The translations under genes were made by a program, and so were the position numbers. Positions 29,318-39,142 of a stretch of DNA of 64,000 nucleotides are shown one piece after another. The notes under the pieces are model-generated. The model did no database searches and was not told the DNA's origin. It saw only the letters and a program-made list of their open reading frames with translations. The DNA is from Cystobacter fuscus (GTDB lineage Bacteria > Myxococcota > Myxococcia > Myxococcales > Myxococcaceae): the NCBI RefSeq assembly GCF_002305875.1, contig NZ_CP022098.1, forward strand, positions 4,340,001-4,404,000, in the 5' to 3' direction. Positions within the stretch are counted from its first letter, which is position 1. Each line of letters starts with the position of its first letter.

Positions 29318-30688
29318 TCAGGTGGCGTTTCCCTTGTCGTGATCCTGGCTGGCCGCGGAGGGCGGAGCGGGGACCGGAGCCGGGGCCACGCCCGGTGGTG
29401 AGTCCCAGGAGCCACGCTCGCACTGGAGCAGACGCTCGAGCACGGCGAGCGCCGGAGCGCTCCCCGAGGCGCGGACCTTGTGCTCCATGCCGATGTTGAG
29501 CAGCTCCATGCGCAGGCGCATGGCATCCGCTTCGCGCTCCTCCGTCTTCAACTCCACCGCCTGGAGGTTGTCGAGCCAGGAGCGCTCGGTGACGAAGCTC
29601 AGCCTGCGCACGAGCGAGTCCACGACGTAGCGCTGCTCGGGGCGTCCGGTCCGTGACACGTCGAGAATGGGTTTGGAGAGGAAGGCGCGCATGTCCACGC
29701 CCCTGACGCGCCGTTGCAGCCAGGCCTCCGACGTGGAGATGGGCAGATCCGTCGTCTCGCCATCGACCTTGGCGAACGCATGGGCCTCGGCGTAGCTCAC
29801 CCGTCCATCCCCGTCATGGTCGGCCGAGGCCACCACGCTTCCCGTCCGGCTGACGCCCGCGAGCCCCGCGAAGAAGCTGGAGCTGTAGTCCCGGTAATCC
29901 GCTTCGTCCACCTCCGGGGTGCACCCGACGGATGGGAGGTACTCCACCGTGGCGAAGAAGCCACACCGGGGCTGTGCCACCACGGAATGCTGGGGGTTGG
30001 CGTCCTGGTAGATGAAGTTGGCGAACGAGCCGGAGTAGCACTGTGACATCATCGTGACGACAGGGGTGGTGCTCGGGAGCCGGCCCAGGAAGAGGCCAAA
30101 GGCGCGGACCGTCAGCGTGTCCGAGTCCCAGAGCGCCAGGTGGTTGTTGTCCAGGTTGTTGCCGTTCATCCCCCCGTGGCCCGTGAAGTAGAGGAAGACG
30201 GGTCGCTCGGGCGCCTTCCGGGCGTTGTCCTCCAGCCACTCCAGGAAGTGCTCCAGGGTCGCCGCTCCCTTGAGATGGGGAATCTCCAGGGATTTGAACG
30301 AATCGCGTGTGCCCCGGCCCCCGGCGCGGTAGCGGACCGTGGCCTTCCCGTCCGTCCCATTGGCGAAATAGATGGACGCCGACTCGGGAGCGAAGCCGAG
30401 CGATTGGAGCGTCCGCTGGAAGTAGAGGACGTTCTTCTCCAGGGCGATCTCGTTGCTCGCGGGCTCTCCTCCACCCCCCAGCACGAGGAAGCTGGAGGCT
30501 CGCGGAGGGGTACGCAGGGGCTCGAAAACGGCCTCGGGCTCGGAGACCTCGGGCTCTGGATCCTCGAACGAGGGGTCCATCCATTCGACGACCTCTCCGC
30601 CCCACGTGGGGGGCGGCGCCCTCTTGCACCCGGATACGCCCAAGAGGAGCACGGCCAGGCTGGTCTTGAAGCTCGATCCCCGTGTCAT
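29318..30688 (-). CDS. caspase-like (C13/C14-fold) lipoprotein with EF-hand loop
   Basis: The 456-residue product has a lipoprotein signal (lipobox GVSGC, Cys21). The central domain carries a caspase/legumain-type dyad: His171 in FLYFTGHGG and Cys217 in MMSQCYSGSF, each at the end of a predicted beta-strand. A canonical EF-hand loop DHDGDGRVSYAE lies at residues 290-301, so calcium dependence is plausible. Acidic, Pro-rich sequence links the lipid anchor to the catalytic part; the C-terminal 100 residues are helical and unknown. The start at 30688 is chosen for the lipoprotein signal. It lies between rtcB and a Ser/Thr kinase on the same strand. The substrate is unknown. Confidence 0.8.
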   Translation of the reverse strand: MTRGSSFKTSLAVLLLGVSGCKRAPPPTWGGEVVEWMDPSFEDPEPEVSEPEAVFEPLRTPPRASSFLVLGGGGEPASNEIALEKNVLYFQRTLQSLGFAPESASIYFANGTDGKATVRYRAGGRGTRDSFKSLEIPHLKGAATLEHFLEWLEDNARKAPERPVFLYFTGHGGMNGNNLDNNHLALWDSDTLTVRAFGLFLGRLPSTTPVVTMMSQCYSGSFANFIYQDANPQHSVVAQPRCGFFATVEYLPSVGCTPEVDEADYRDYSSSFFAGLAGVSRTGSVVASADHDGDGRVSYAEAHAFAKVDGETTDLPISTSEAWLQRRVRGVDMRAFLSKPILDVSRTGRPEQRYVVDSLVRRLSFVTERSWLDNLQAVELKTEEREADAMRLRMELLNIGMEHKVRASGSAPALAVLERLLQCERGSWDSPPGVAPAPVPAPPSAASQDHDKGNAT

Positions 30689-30758
30689 ACCGGGAGAATC
30701 TAGACCCAACGCGTCGACGCCCGCACCCTCCACGCGGGTCGTCGACACGGCGAACTGT

Positions 30759-31916
30759 TCAGCCCTTGAGCACCGCGATGGGCGTGAGCCGCAGCCACGG
30801 CGTCACGAGCTCCTCCTCATCCACCAGCACCTCGGTGATGTCGCGGTAGACGGCCGGAGCCTCCTCGACCAGGGAGGCGGCGCGTCCCACGTCGAACACC
30901 ACACGGCGCAGGGCGTGTTCCAGTGCGTCCGGACGGATGCGGGCTCGCGCTTCCTTGCGTGTCATCACCCGGCCCGCCCCATGTGAGCAAGAGCCGAAGG
31001 AGCGGTGTTCGCCTCTTCCCGTGACGAGGTACGAGGCCGTTCCCATGCTGCCGGGGATGAGGCCTGTCTGTCCGGGGGCCAGACCGATGGCTCCCTTGCG
31101 ATGGACGAGCAACGTGCGGCCGAAGTGCTGCTCGGCCGCGACGTGGTTGTGGTGGACATCCACTCGGGAGTCCGGCAGCGGTTCCCTCCCGAGCATGTCG
31201 GCGAGCACTGCCCCCGCGCGAGACAGGAGCGCGTCGCGATTGGCACGGGCGAAGTGACACGCCAGTTCCGTGTCCGCGAGGCAGGCGGCCCCCTCGGGAG
31301 TCTCCGTGCTCAGGCCGGGCAGCGAGCCCTCTCCCTGAGCCTGGGCTACACGCACATGGTGGGCGGCGATGGCGGCACCGACGCCCCGTGAGCCCGTGTG
31401 GAGCAACAGCCAGAGGTCTCCCCCCGCGTCCCGGTCCAGCTCGAGGAAGTGGTTGCCACCCCCGAGTGTCCCGAGATGTCTGGGCGCCAGTCTTTCCCAC
31501 TCGCGCTGGAGGCGGTGGGTGGACAGGCGCGCGGCTTCGAGCCCGGGTGGCAGTGGCAGCCCCCGTCCCCGGTGGACCGCATCGCCCACGGGCACGGCCC
31601 GTGCGAACGCGGCGAGCAGGCGTGTCAGCCCCGCTCGATCGATCGCGGAGGCGGGGTAGTCGAAGCGCACGGCGCTCACCCCGCAGCCGAGATCTCCCCC
31701 GAGCGCTCCGGGAACGATGTGGCGCTCGGTGGCGAAGACGGTGCCCACCGCGACCCCCTCGGACATATGGACATCCGGCATGGCCGCCACGTGCTCGACG
31801 ACGTAGGGCTGGCTCGCGATGTGTTGGAGTTGCTTCACCGCGCCCGCCGGCACCACGCGGGCCCAGGCGAGGATGGGGACGGCTCCCGGTGGGCTTTCGA
31901 GGACGCGCGGCATCAT
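30759..31916 (-). CDS. rtcB: RtcB-family RNA ligase
   Basis: The 385-residue protein has the RtcB motifs in order: MPDVHMSEG, GGDLGCGVSAV, GTLGGGNHFLEL, HTGSRGVG, HNHVAAEQH, RKGAI, PGSMGTASYLV and SCSHGAGR, whose His312 is the predicted GMP-accepting residue. RtcB joins 2',3'-cyclic phosphate and 5'-OH RNA ends. It is shorter than the 408-residue E. coli protein, mainly in loops. Its ATG overlaps the rbfA stop (four bases). No rtcA or rtcR is next to it, so the E. coli regulatory arrangement is absent. Confidence 0.93.
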   Translation of the reverse strand: MMPRVLESPPGAVPILAWARVVPAGAVKQLQHIASQPYVVEHVAAMPDVHMSEGVAVGTVFATERHIVPGALGGDLGCGVSAVRFDYPASAIDRAGLTRLLAAFARAVPVGDAVHRGRGLPLPPGLEAARLSTHRLQREWERLAPRHLGTLGGGNHFLELDRDAGGDLWLLLHTGSRGVGAAIAAHHVRVAQAQGEGSLPGLSTETPEGAACLADTELACHFARANRDALLSRAGAVLADMLGREPLPDSRVDVHHNHVAAEQHFGRTLLVHRKGAIGLAPGQTGLIPGSMGTASYLVTGRGEHRSFGSCSHGAGRVMTRKEARARIRPDALEHALRRVVFDVGRAASLVEEAPAVYRDITEVLVDEEELVTPWLRLTPIAVLKG

Positions 31917-32332
31917 GCCTCACCCCCTTCCTCGTGCTCCTCGCTCCACGTGGACGCCACGCCCACGTAGATGAAGCGCAGGTGCGGCACCCGCTTGAGG
32001 TCCAACCCCAGCGCGAGTTGCGAGCGGATGAAGCCGCTCGCGCGTTCGAGGGCCTTCTCGACCGGCGCCGGCCCGGTGGCCGCGGCTTCGGGGGGCAGGG
32101 TGAAGCCGATTCGGGCGTTGCGCCCGTCCGGCGTGAGCTCGAGTGACGTCACCGCGACGCCCTCGAGCAAGGGATCGGACAGCTCTCCACGGAAGAGGCG
32201 GGACACCTCCTGGAACAGGGTGGACTGGATGCGCAGGTGGCGCGCGGGGATGGCGTCGGTTTCGGAAGACAGCAGGGAAGAATCCGCGCCCCTGTGCGAG
32301 GCGCGGCCACGGCGATGCTTGGAAGAAGTCAT
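31913..32332 (-). CDS. rbfA: ribosome-binding factor A (RbfA) family protein
   Basis: The 139-residue protein has a basic, Ser-rich N-terminal tail of about 30 residues and then the RbfA KH-like domain: RIQSTLFQEVSRLFRGELSDP, VTSLELTPDGRNARIGFTLP and IRSQLALGLDLKRVPHLRFIYV. RbfA helps mature the 16S 5' end. It usually sits between infB and truB; here it is coupled to rtcB instead, so it may be a second copy with a specialised RNA role. Whether the infB-linked copy exists elsewhere cannot be seen here. Confidence 0.85.
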   Translation of the reverse strand: MTSSKHRRGRASHRGADSSLLSSETDAIPARHLRIQSTLFQEVSRLFRGELSDPLLEGVAVTSLELTPDGRNARIGFTLPPEAAATGPAPVEKALERASGFIRSQLALGLDLKRVPHLRFIYVGVASTWSEEHEEGGEA

Positions 32333-32713
32333 GAAGACAAACGGTTCCCGTCAGGCCGCACGAGCCCCGGCGGCTCCAGACGCGGAGCACGCGCAAGACA
32401 CGTCGGCCAGGTCAGATCGACAGAACTCCGTGCCGGCACCCGCGCACCGAAGGCGGCAGGCCCGTTCGTCTCGACTTCAGCGAGGGAGCGGAGCGCGCCC
32501 GGTCAGGCGAGCGTCGGCGTGGAGCGACCCGAGGCACCGTTCAGTACAGTTCCCATGGCACACCTCCCGCCGCGCGAGTCATTCGCACGATCCAATGGGC
32601 GCAAGGTGCCACCGCACCTCGCCCGAGTCAACGCCCGGCCCGGAACGCGCACCCGGGCCGCCATGCCACCCGATGTCCTGTTGGCGCTGGAAGTGAGTAG
32701 CCTGGAGTCTTCC
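32333..32713. other. 381-base intergenic region between divergent rbfA and a kinase gene
   Basis: It must contain promoters for the reverse rbfA-rtcB-caspase-kinase run and for the forward kinase. I see no convincing -35/-10 pair, hairpin or small gene. An in-frame extension of the kinase reading frame runs through it, with an ATG at 32663, but the ribosome-binding sequence CTGGAG favours 32714. Confidence 0.5.
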
Positions 32714-33733
32714 ATGCAACAGGCACCGAGCCTCGATGACTTCGTCCTTCTCAAGCGTCTGGCCATGGGCGCCATGTCCGAGGTGTTCCTCGCGGAGGTG
32801 AAGGGTGGGGTGGGGCCGGACCGGCTGGTGGCGCTCAAGCGGATGCGTCCGGAGGTCGCCGGAGACCAGACCTGGGTGAATCAGTTCCTCGACGAGGCCC
32901 ACCTGTCCACCCTGCTTCATCATCCGTTCCTGGCGCGGCTGCGCACCTTCGGCCAGCAGGATGGGCTGCTGTTCCTCGTATTCGATTACGTGCATGGCCT
33001 CACCCTGGCGCAGCTCCTGGAGACACGCCGCGCCGCGGGGCAGGGGGCGCTGCCCTGGGCCCATGCGGCGCGCATCGCCACGTACGTGGCCGAGTGTCTC
33101 GCCTACCTGCACGCCCTCCGGGGCCGGGAGGGTCAACCCCTGGGTCTCGTCCACCGGGACATCCATCCTGGCAACGTCATGATCGCCGACACCGGAGCCG
33201 TGAAGCTGCTCGACTTTGGCATTGCCCGCCGGAGTGGACGGCTGACGGAGACTCAGCCCGGCCGGGTCAAGGCCCGCCTGGAGTACGCCGCGCCCGAGCA
33301 GCTTCGCGAGGCGCCGCTGGATGCCCAGACGGACGTGCATGGACTGGCATTGACACTCTACGAGTTGCTCTCGGGCGTGCAGCCCCTGCGACGGGACACT
33401 CCCGTGCGGACGATGGAAGCAGTGCTCAAGGAAGTCCCTCGCGGACTCGGCACGGTGCGGCCCGCCGTGCCCGAGGCGCTCCAACGGAGCGTGACGGCGG
33501 CCCTCGCCAAGGAGCCCTCGCGGCGCCCCTCGCTGATGGAACTGCGCACGTCGCTCGACCTCGTCCTGCGCGCCGAGGCTCCCCTGGTGGGCCTGCCCGA
33601 GCTGGCCGAACTGGTGGCTCCCTGGCTCCCCGGCTCCGGGCGTCTCGCCTGGGGTCAGGAGCGCTCGCGAGAGGGCGCCACCGTCACCCACACCGCCGAC
33701 GTGTCCCGCCCGACTCGAGGGACGAAGGGTTGA
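32714..33733 (+). CDS. Ser/Thr protein kinase with degenerate glycine loop
   Basis: The 339-residue protein is almost all kinase domain (about residues 10-280) with a short C-terminal tail and no membrane segment. The catalytic set is present: Lys in LVALKRM, Glu in FLDEAHLS, HRDIHPGN, DFGIARR, and AAPEQL. The glycine loop is odd: LAMGAMSEV keeps only the middle Gly, with Ala17 and Ser22 at the other two positions. The ATG at 32714 follows CTGGAG at 7 bases. Its stop is 3 bases from the end of the opposing sigma54 activator gene. Confidence 0.88.
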   Translation: MQQAPSLDDFVLLKRLAMGAMSEVFLAEVKGGVGPDRLVALKRMRPEVAGDQTWVNQFLDEAHLSTLLHHPFLARLRTFGQQDGLLFLVFDYVHGLTLAQLLETRRAAGQGALPWAHAARIATYVAECLAYLHALRGREGQPLGLVHRDIHPGNVMIADTGAVKLLDFGIARRSGRLTETQPGRVKARLEYAAPEQLREAPLDAQTDVHGLALTLYELLSGVQPLRRDTPVRTMEAVLKEVPRGLGTVRPAVPEALQRSVTAALAKEPSRRPSLMELRTSLDLVLRAEAPLVGLPELAELVAPWLPGSGRLAWGQERSREGATVTHTADVSRPTRGTKG

Positions 33734-33736
33734 CGC

Positions 33737-35074
<1,338 letters not shown>

Positions 35075-35084
35075 AGAGGCCCCC

Positions 35085-36755
35085 ATGCATCCCCACAAGC
35101 AAGCCTCCTCGTGTGCCACCTGCGGGCTGCCCGTTCCCTTTCCGGGAGCCGCCTGCTCGGAGTGCACCGCCATCACCCAGCACGCTGGGGAAGCGGGAGG
35201 GCGCCCGCGGGGGCCGGCACGGCCGTCACTCGCCCCGGGGGACGTGCTGGAGGGCAAGTGGCGGCTGGAGGCGCTGCTGGGCGCCGGAGGCATGGGTCAG
35301 GTGTACCGGGCCCGGGATCTCGCGCTCGAGCGCACCGTGGCCATCAAGCTGCTCCACGAGCCGTTGTGCGAGGACCCGGAGAGCGTGGCGCGCTTCGAGC
35401 GGGAAGCACGGGCGATGGCGCGGCTGGAGCACGCGCACATCACCCCCATCCACGCGGTGGGCCGCGAGGGCGGGCGTCCGTTCATCGTGATGAAGCACCT
35501 GGAGGGCATGTCCCTGGCGCGCTACCTGCGCTCGGTGCCCGGGCCCATGCCGGTACCGGAGGTGCTCGCCCTGGCGCGGCAGTTGTGCGCCGGGTTGGAC
35601 TTCATCCACCAGCGCGGCTGCGTCCACCGCGACATCAAGCCGGGCAACATCTTCGTCTCGCCCAGTGGGCACGCCACGCTGCTCGACTTCGGCATCCTCT
35701 GGGAGCACCGCGGCGAGGACCGCACCCAGAGCGGTGTGCGGCTCGGCACGCCCAGCTACATGGCGCCGGAGCAGGCCCGGGGCGAGCCCGTCGACAGCCG
35801 CACGGACCTCTTCTCCCTGGGGCTGGTGTTGCTGGAGGCGCTGACGGGCCTGCCTCCGTCGAGCACCTGCCGGCTGCTGGGCGAAGGGCCTCGGGCCGCG
35901 GTCTCGGCGCTCCAGGCTCAGGCTCCGTGGCTTCCGCTCCCCTGGGCGGAGGTCCTCGTCCGGGTCACCGCGATGAACCCGGAGCAGCGCCACGAGAGTG
36001 CACTCGCGCTGCTCGCGGCGCTGGAGGAGGCGGATCGCGCGAGCGCGAGCCCTCCCGTGGCGTTGGCGTCCCCCTCGTCGACGCCCCCACCGGCGCCGGT
36101 TTCCGCGGGGCGTGGGAAGCACGTGCGGCGCGTGTCCTGGGTGCTGTTGGGTGGGGCGAGTGTAAGCGCGCTCCTCCTCGCGACATTCACGCACCGTGGC
36201 ACGGCGGAGGCCCCGGCCCCGCGCGTGGTGACGGCATCGGACGCCTCCGTGTCGACCGCTCCGGCCAGGCCCGCCACTGCCACTCCGAGCCTGGCGCGGG
36301 AAGCGCCCCCGGTTCGGGACTCCACTTCGGCTCGAGACATCGACCCGGCCCCCGCCGCTCCGAGCGCGGCGACCGGGGCCGCCCTGGTGCCAGTACCGGT
36401 GGCTCCCGCATCGAACACGCCCGCATCGAACACGCCCGCTTCCCCGACGACGGCTTCCCGCCGGACTCGGGGAGCACAGGTCCCGCTCGCGTCCTCCCCT
36501 GCGGGAAGCAACTCCCGTCAGAGGACGAAGCAGGGCAGGGGAGAGGTGCGCGTGGTGACCCTGCACCAGGGCCGGGCGGTCTGGGCCAACGTCAGCGTGG
36601 ACGGCAAGCACCACGGGGCCACCCCGGTGTCACTCGAGCTGCCCGAGGGGCGTCACTCCGTGCGCGTGGATCGTGACGGCTTCGCCCCGCAGGAACGCCC
36701 CATCGAGGTTTTGCCGGGCTCGAAAGCAGTGGTACGCATCGAGCTTCACGAATGA
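35085..36755 (+). CDS. Ser/Thr protein kinase with N-terminal zinc ribbon and C-terminal PEGA domain
   Basis: The 556-residue protein starts with two Cys pairs (C10-x2-C13 and C24-x2-C27), a probable zinc ribbon. The kinase domain (about residues 55-310) has GAGGMGQVYRA, AIKLL, HRDIKPGN, LDFGIL and MAPEQ. A membrane segment (VSWVLLGGASVSALLLATF) is followed by a long Pro/Ala/Thr-rich stretch that includes a short tandem repeat PASNTPASNTPAS, and a PEGA domain (VSVDGKHHGATPVSLELPEG) at the C-terminus. The ATG at 35085 has GAGG five bases upstream; 35058 is an alternative. Its stop overlaps the next start (ATGA). Confidence 0.9.
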   Translation: MHPHKQASSCATCGLPVPFPGAACSECTAITQHAGEAGGRPRGPARPSLAPGDVLEGKWRLEALLGAGGMGQVYRARDLALERTVAIKLLHEPLCEDPESVARFEREARAMARLEHAHITPIHAVGREGGRPFIVMKHLEGMSLARYLRSVPGPMPVPEVLALARQLCAGLDFIHQRGCVHRDIKPGNIFVSPSGHATLLDFGILWEHRGEDRTQSGVRLGTPSYMAPEQARGEPVDSRTDLFSLGLVLLEALTGLPPSSTCRLLGEGPRAAVSALQAQAPWLPLPWAEVLVRVTAMNPEQRHESALALLAALEEADRASASPPVALASPSSTPPPAPVSAGRGKHVRRVSWVLLGGASVSALLLATFTHRGTAEAPAPRVVTASDASVSTAPARPATATPSLAREAPPVRDSTSARDIDPAPAAPSAATGAALVPVPVAPASNTPASNTPASPTTASRRTRGAQVPLASSPAGSNSRQRTKQGRGEVRVVTLHQGRAVWANVSVDGKHHGATPVSLELPEGRHSVRVDRDGFAPQERPIEVLPGSKAVVRIELHE

Positions 36756-37699
36756 GCGTTCCCCTGTTGGTGATGTCGCTGCTGCTCGCCGCCGGTTCGC
36801 CCACTGGAGCGCACCGCGAGCTGGATGCGGCGCTCGAGGCCCTGTCCGAAGGGGACTTCGAGTCCGCGCTCTCCCGTGTGGACGCGGGATTGAAGACGAC
36901 CCGGGACGAGACGGAGATTGCTCGGCTGCACCTGGTCCGGGGCGAGGCGTACGCGGCGCTCCGCCGTTACTCCCAGATGGAGGCCTCCTTCGCCCGGGCG
37001 CTCGAGTCGGATCCGGACGTTCGTCTGGATCCGGAGCGCGTGCAGCCCACCGTGGTGACGCTCTTCGAGAGCCTGCGCGAGCGGCTCCGGGGCGAGCTGG
37101 CCGTGGAGGTCGATCCTTCCGGTGCGCGGCTGTTGCTGGATGGACAGCCGCTCGGCCAGGCGCCCTGGCGGGGCCCGGTCCCCATTGGAACGCACACACT
37201 GGACGTGGGCGAGGGGAGGACCTCGCTCCAGGTCAAGGTGCGTGCCGGCCGGACGGAACAGGTGCGCGTCGTCCTTCCCCCAGCGGCCTCGAGGGACGCG
37301 CCCTGGTCCGGACTCTCCTTCAGCGCCCAGGTCCGGGCCACGCTGGGCGTGTCACCCTTGTCGGGAGTGGGACTGGAGGCCGGAGCGAGGCTGGCGGGCA
37401 CGTATGTCTACGGCGAGCTCAACGCCACCGTGGGGAGCCGATTCGGAGCGTCCGCGCGACTGGGTGCCCAGGCACCAAGGCTCGTGGGGCCGCTGACCTT
37501 CTTCCTCTCGCTCGATGCATATGCCCTGGGGGGACCGCTCCTGTTCGGTGGCGGGCTGTCCGCCGGAGCGAGCCTCCCCCTGTCCGGCAAGTTCGACCTC
37601 TTCGTGGAGTTGAGTGGACGCCTGCTTCCGGCGAACGCTTCGTACGGCACCACGCACCTGCTGGGCGTCACCGGCTTGCGCTTCACTCCTGGCGGGTAG
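36752..37699 (+). CDS. exported TPR/PEGA protein with beta-barrel-like C-terminus
   Basis: The 315-residue product has a short signal peptide, a TPR region (residues 20-100, with LDAALEALSEGDFESALSRV and ASFARALESDPDVRLDP), a PEGA-like repeat (AVEVDPSGARLLLDGQPLG) and a C-terminal part with alternating hydrophobic strands and Gly-rich turns that resembles an outer-membrane barrel. It is coupled to the PEGA kinase gene by a four-base overlap, so it is probably an envelope partner of that kinase. I know no function. Its last 17 bases overlap the opposing gene. Confidence 0.75.
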   Translation: MSVPLLVMSLLLAAGSPTGAHRELDAALEALSEGDFESALSRVDAGLKTTRDETEIARLHLVRGEAYAALRRYSQMEASFARALESDPDVRLDPERVQPTVVTLFESLRERLRGELAVEVDPSGARLLLDGQPLGQAPWRGPVPIGTHTLDVGEGRTSLQVKVRAGRTEQVRVVLPPAASRDAPWSGLSFSAQVRATLGVSPLSGVGLEAGARLAGTYVYGELNATVGSRFGASARLGAQAPRLVGPLTFFLSLDAYALGGPLLFGGGLSAGASLPLSGKFDLFVELSGRLLPANASYGTTHLLGVTGLRFTPGG

Positions 37700-38897
37700 C
37701 CGCCGTCGGTTGCCTCCGGCGACTCCGTCGCGACCCGGGCCACAGCAGCACCGGCAGCGACACGAGCGCCCCCGAGGCCGAGGTGCAACCCAATCCCATC
37801 GTCCAGGGCCCCGCCGCGCCGCCGTCCGCGTCTCCCACGGGAGTCCCGTCTCCCTCCACCTGGAGGGTCGCGGGGAGGAAGTCCGGATGCGAGGCCGCCA
37901 ACGTCACCGTTCCCGGAGGACCCCCCGGACGGAAGTACACGCGCCGTTCGAAGGTACCGGTGGGAAGGCGCACGCGCTCCACCGGGGACTTGCAGGCCTC
38001 ATCCGCGTGGTAGCGGCCCTCTCCCGCTGTCGTGGACAGGGACACCTCCGTCTCGTATGGCGCGGGCGCGAGTGCCCCGGAGGCGGAGCTCCGCAGGGAC
38101 ACGTCCACGGCGAGGCACCCCGAGGACGCGCCCGTGTCCTCCGTCCGCTGGAGTTGCAGCCGGCTCGCCATGGGCGTGGCGCTCACCCGCACGTCATCGA
38201 AGTCGATGGAGCCGGTGAAGAACCCCTGGTCCGTCCACGGCTCGCCCACCTGGATCCACTTCAACACGTAGATCGCATCGCGCCAGTCGAGTCCGGAGAG
38301 CGCGGTGCGCTGCTCGCTCGCCCCCTGCTCGACGCCGTCCACCCACAACCTGGCCTCTCCGTGGGTGGTCCCCAGTCCCCGGGCGCTGAACTCGACCAGG
38401 TACCAGCGATCCTGCTCCACCCGTGTCCCATGCACGCTGGCGTAGGTCTGCTCCGTGCCCTTCCTCACGGACAGTTCCCAGATCGGGCTCGGTGACAGGA
38501 GCCGCAGCTCCACCCTCATCGGGTTGGTCTGGATGGCCACCACTTTCCCGGGGTTGCCGACGTCGCGCAGGCGCATCCACGAGCGGAAGAAGAACTCCGA
38601 GGTCAGGGGGGTGCTCTCGAAGTCGGCGCTCCCCTGGAACTCCGAGACGCTGCTGTTGTTTCTGTCGATCAGGGTGAGCCCGTACTGCCCCCGGTGGGCC
38701 CCCGCCGCCCCGTTGGTGAGGGTGTTGGGGCTGATGCTCCTGGCGAGGTCCCACTGGCCCTCCGGCGCGATCAGCGCCCCCGTCTCGAAGTCATCCGAGA
38801 ACCAGTCGGAGGCGGCGGCCGCGGACACGGGCTGGAGCAGCACGCAGCTTCCCAGCACCAGGCCCCCCCACGAGGGTCTGACCCATTCAGTGATCAT
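37683..38897 (-). CDS. exported protein with jellyroll/LamG-like domain and MYXO-CTERM-like tail
   Basis: The 404-residue protein has a signal peptide (cleavage near SAAAA), then a segment like polysaccharide-lyase or LamG jellyrolls: FSDDFETGALIAPEGQWDL, LTSEFFFRSWMRLRD, ARLWVDGVEQG and IDFDDVRVS. A second beta-rich domain with two Cys follows. The C-terminus has LGC followed by a hydrophobic stretch and RRSRRR, which resembles the MYXO-CTERM sorting tail used for surface anchoring in myxobacteria. Start at 38897 is set by the signal peptide, with CAGG upstream. It converges on the TPR/PEGA gene with a 17-base overlap. Confidence 0.72.
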   Translation of the reverse strand: MITEWVRPSWGGLVLGSCVLLQPVSAAAASDWFSDDFETGALIAPEGQWDLARSISPNTLTNGAAGAHRGQYGLTLIDRNNSSVSEFQGSADFESTPLTSEFFFRSWMRLRDVGNPGKVVAIQTNPMRVELRLLSPSPIWELSVRKGTEQTYASVHGTRVEQDRWYLVEFSARGLGTTHGEARLWVDGVEQGASEQRTALSGLDWRDAIYVLKWIQVGEPWTDQGFFTGSIDFDDVRVSATPMASRLQLQRTEDTGASSGCLAVDVSLRSSASGALAPAPYETEVSLSTTAGEGRYHADEACKSPVERVRLPTGTFERRVYFRPGGPPGTVTLAASHPDFLPATLQVEGDGTPVGDADGGAAGPWTMGLGCTSASGALVSLPVLLWPGSRRSRRRQPTAATRQE

Positions 38898-39142
38898 CCT
38901 GACGAACCTAGCAGCTCCCCTCCTTCGCGAAGGCCAGGAGCTGTCCACTCGACAGGCCAGGCCGCTCCCTGCCGCCTCCCCGTCACCAGGCCGCTCTCCA
39001 TGGCCTTGGGGCACTGCTTTCCGGGCCCCTCGTTCCATTGACGGGGTGCGAGGACGTGGTGCCTTAAGTCAGATAAGTGACACTCGTGTGAAATCCACGG
39101 ATTCGTGGCATGGCGCTGACATGTCATGGGTAGACCGCATCC

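Noticed and set aside
38894-39142. sigma54 promoter before the KAS III gene (TGGCAT...)
   Set aside because: TGGCATGGCGCTGAC lacks the -12 TTGC element at the right spacing.
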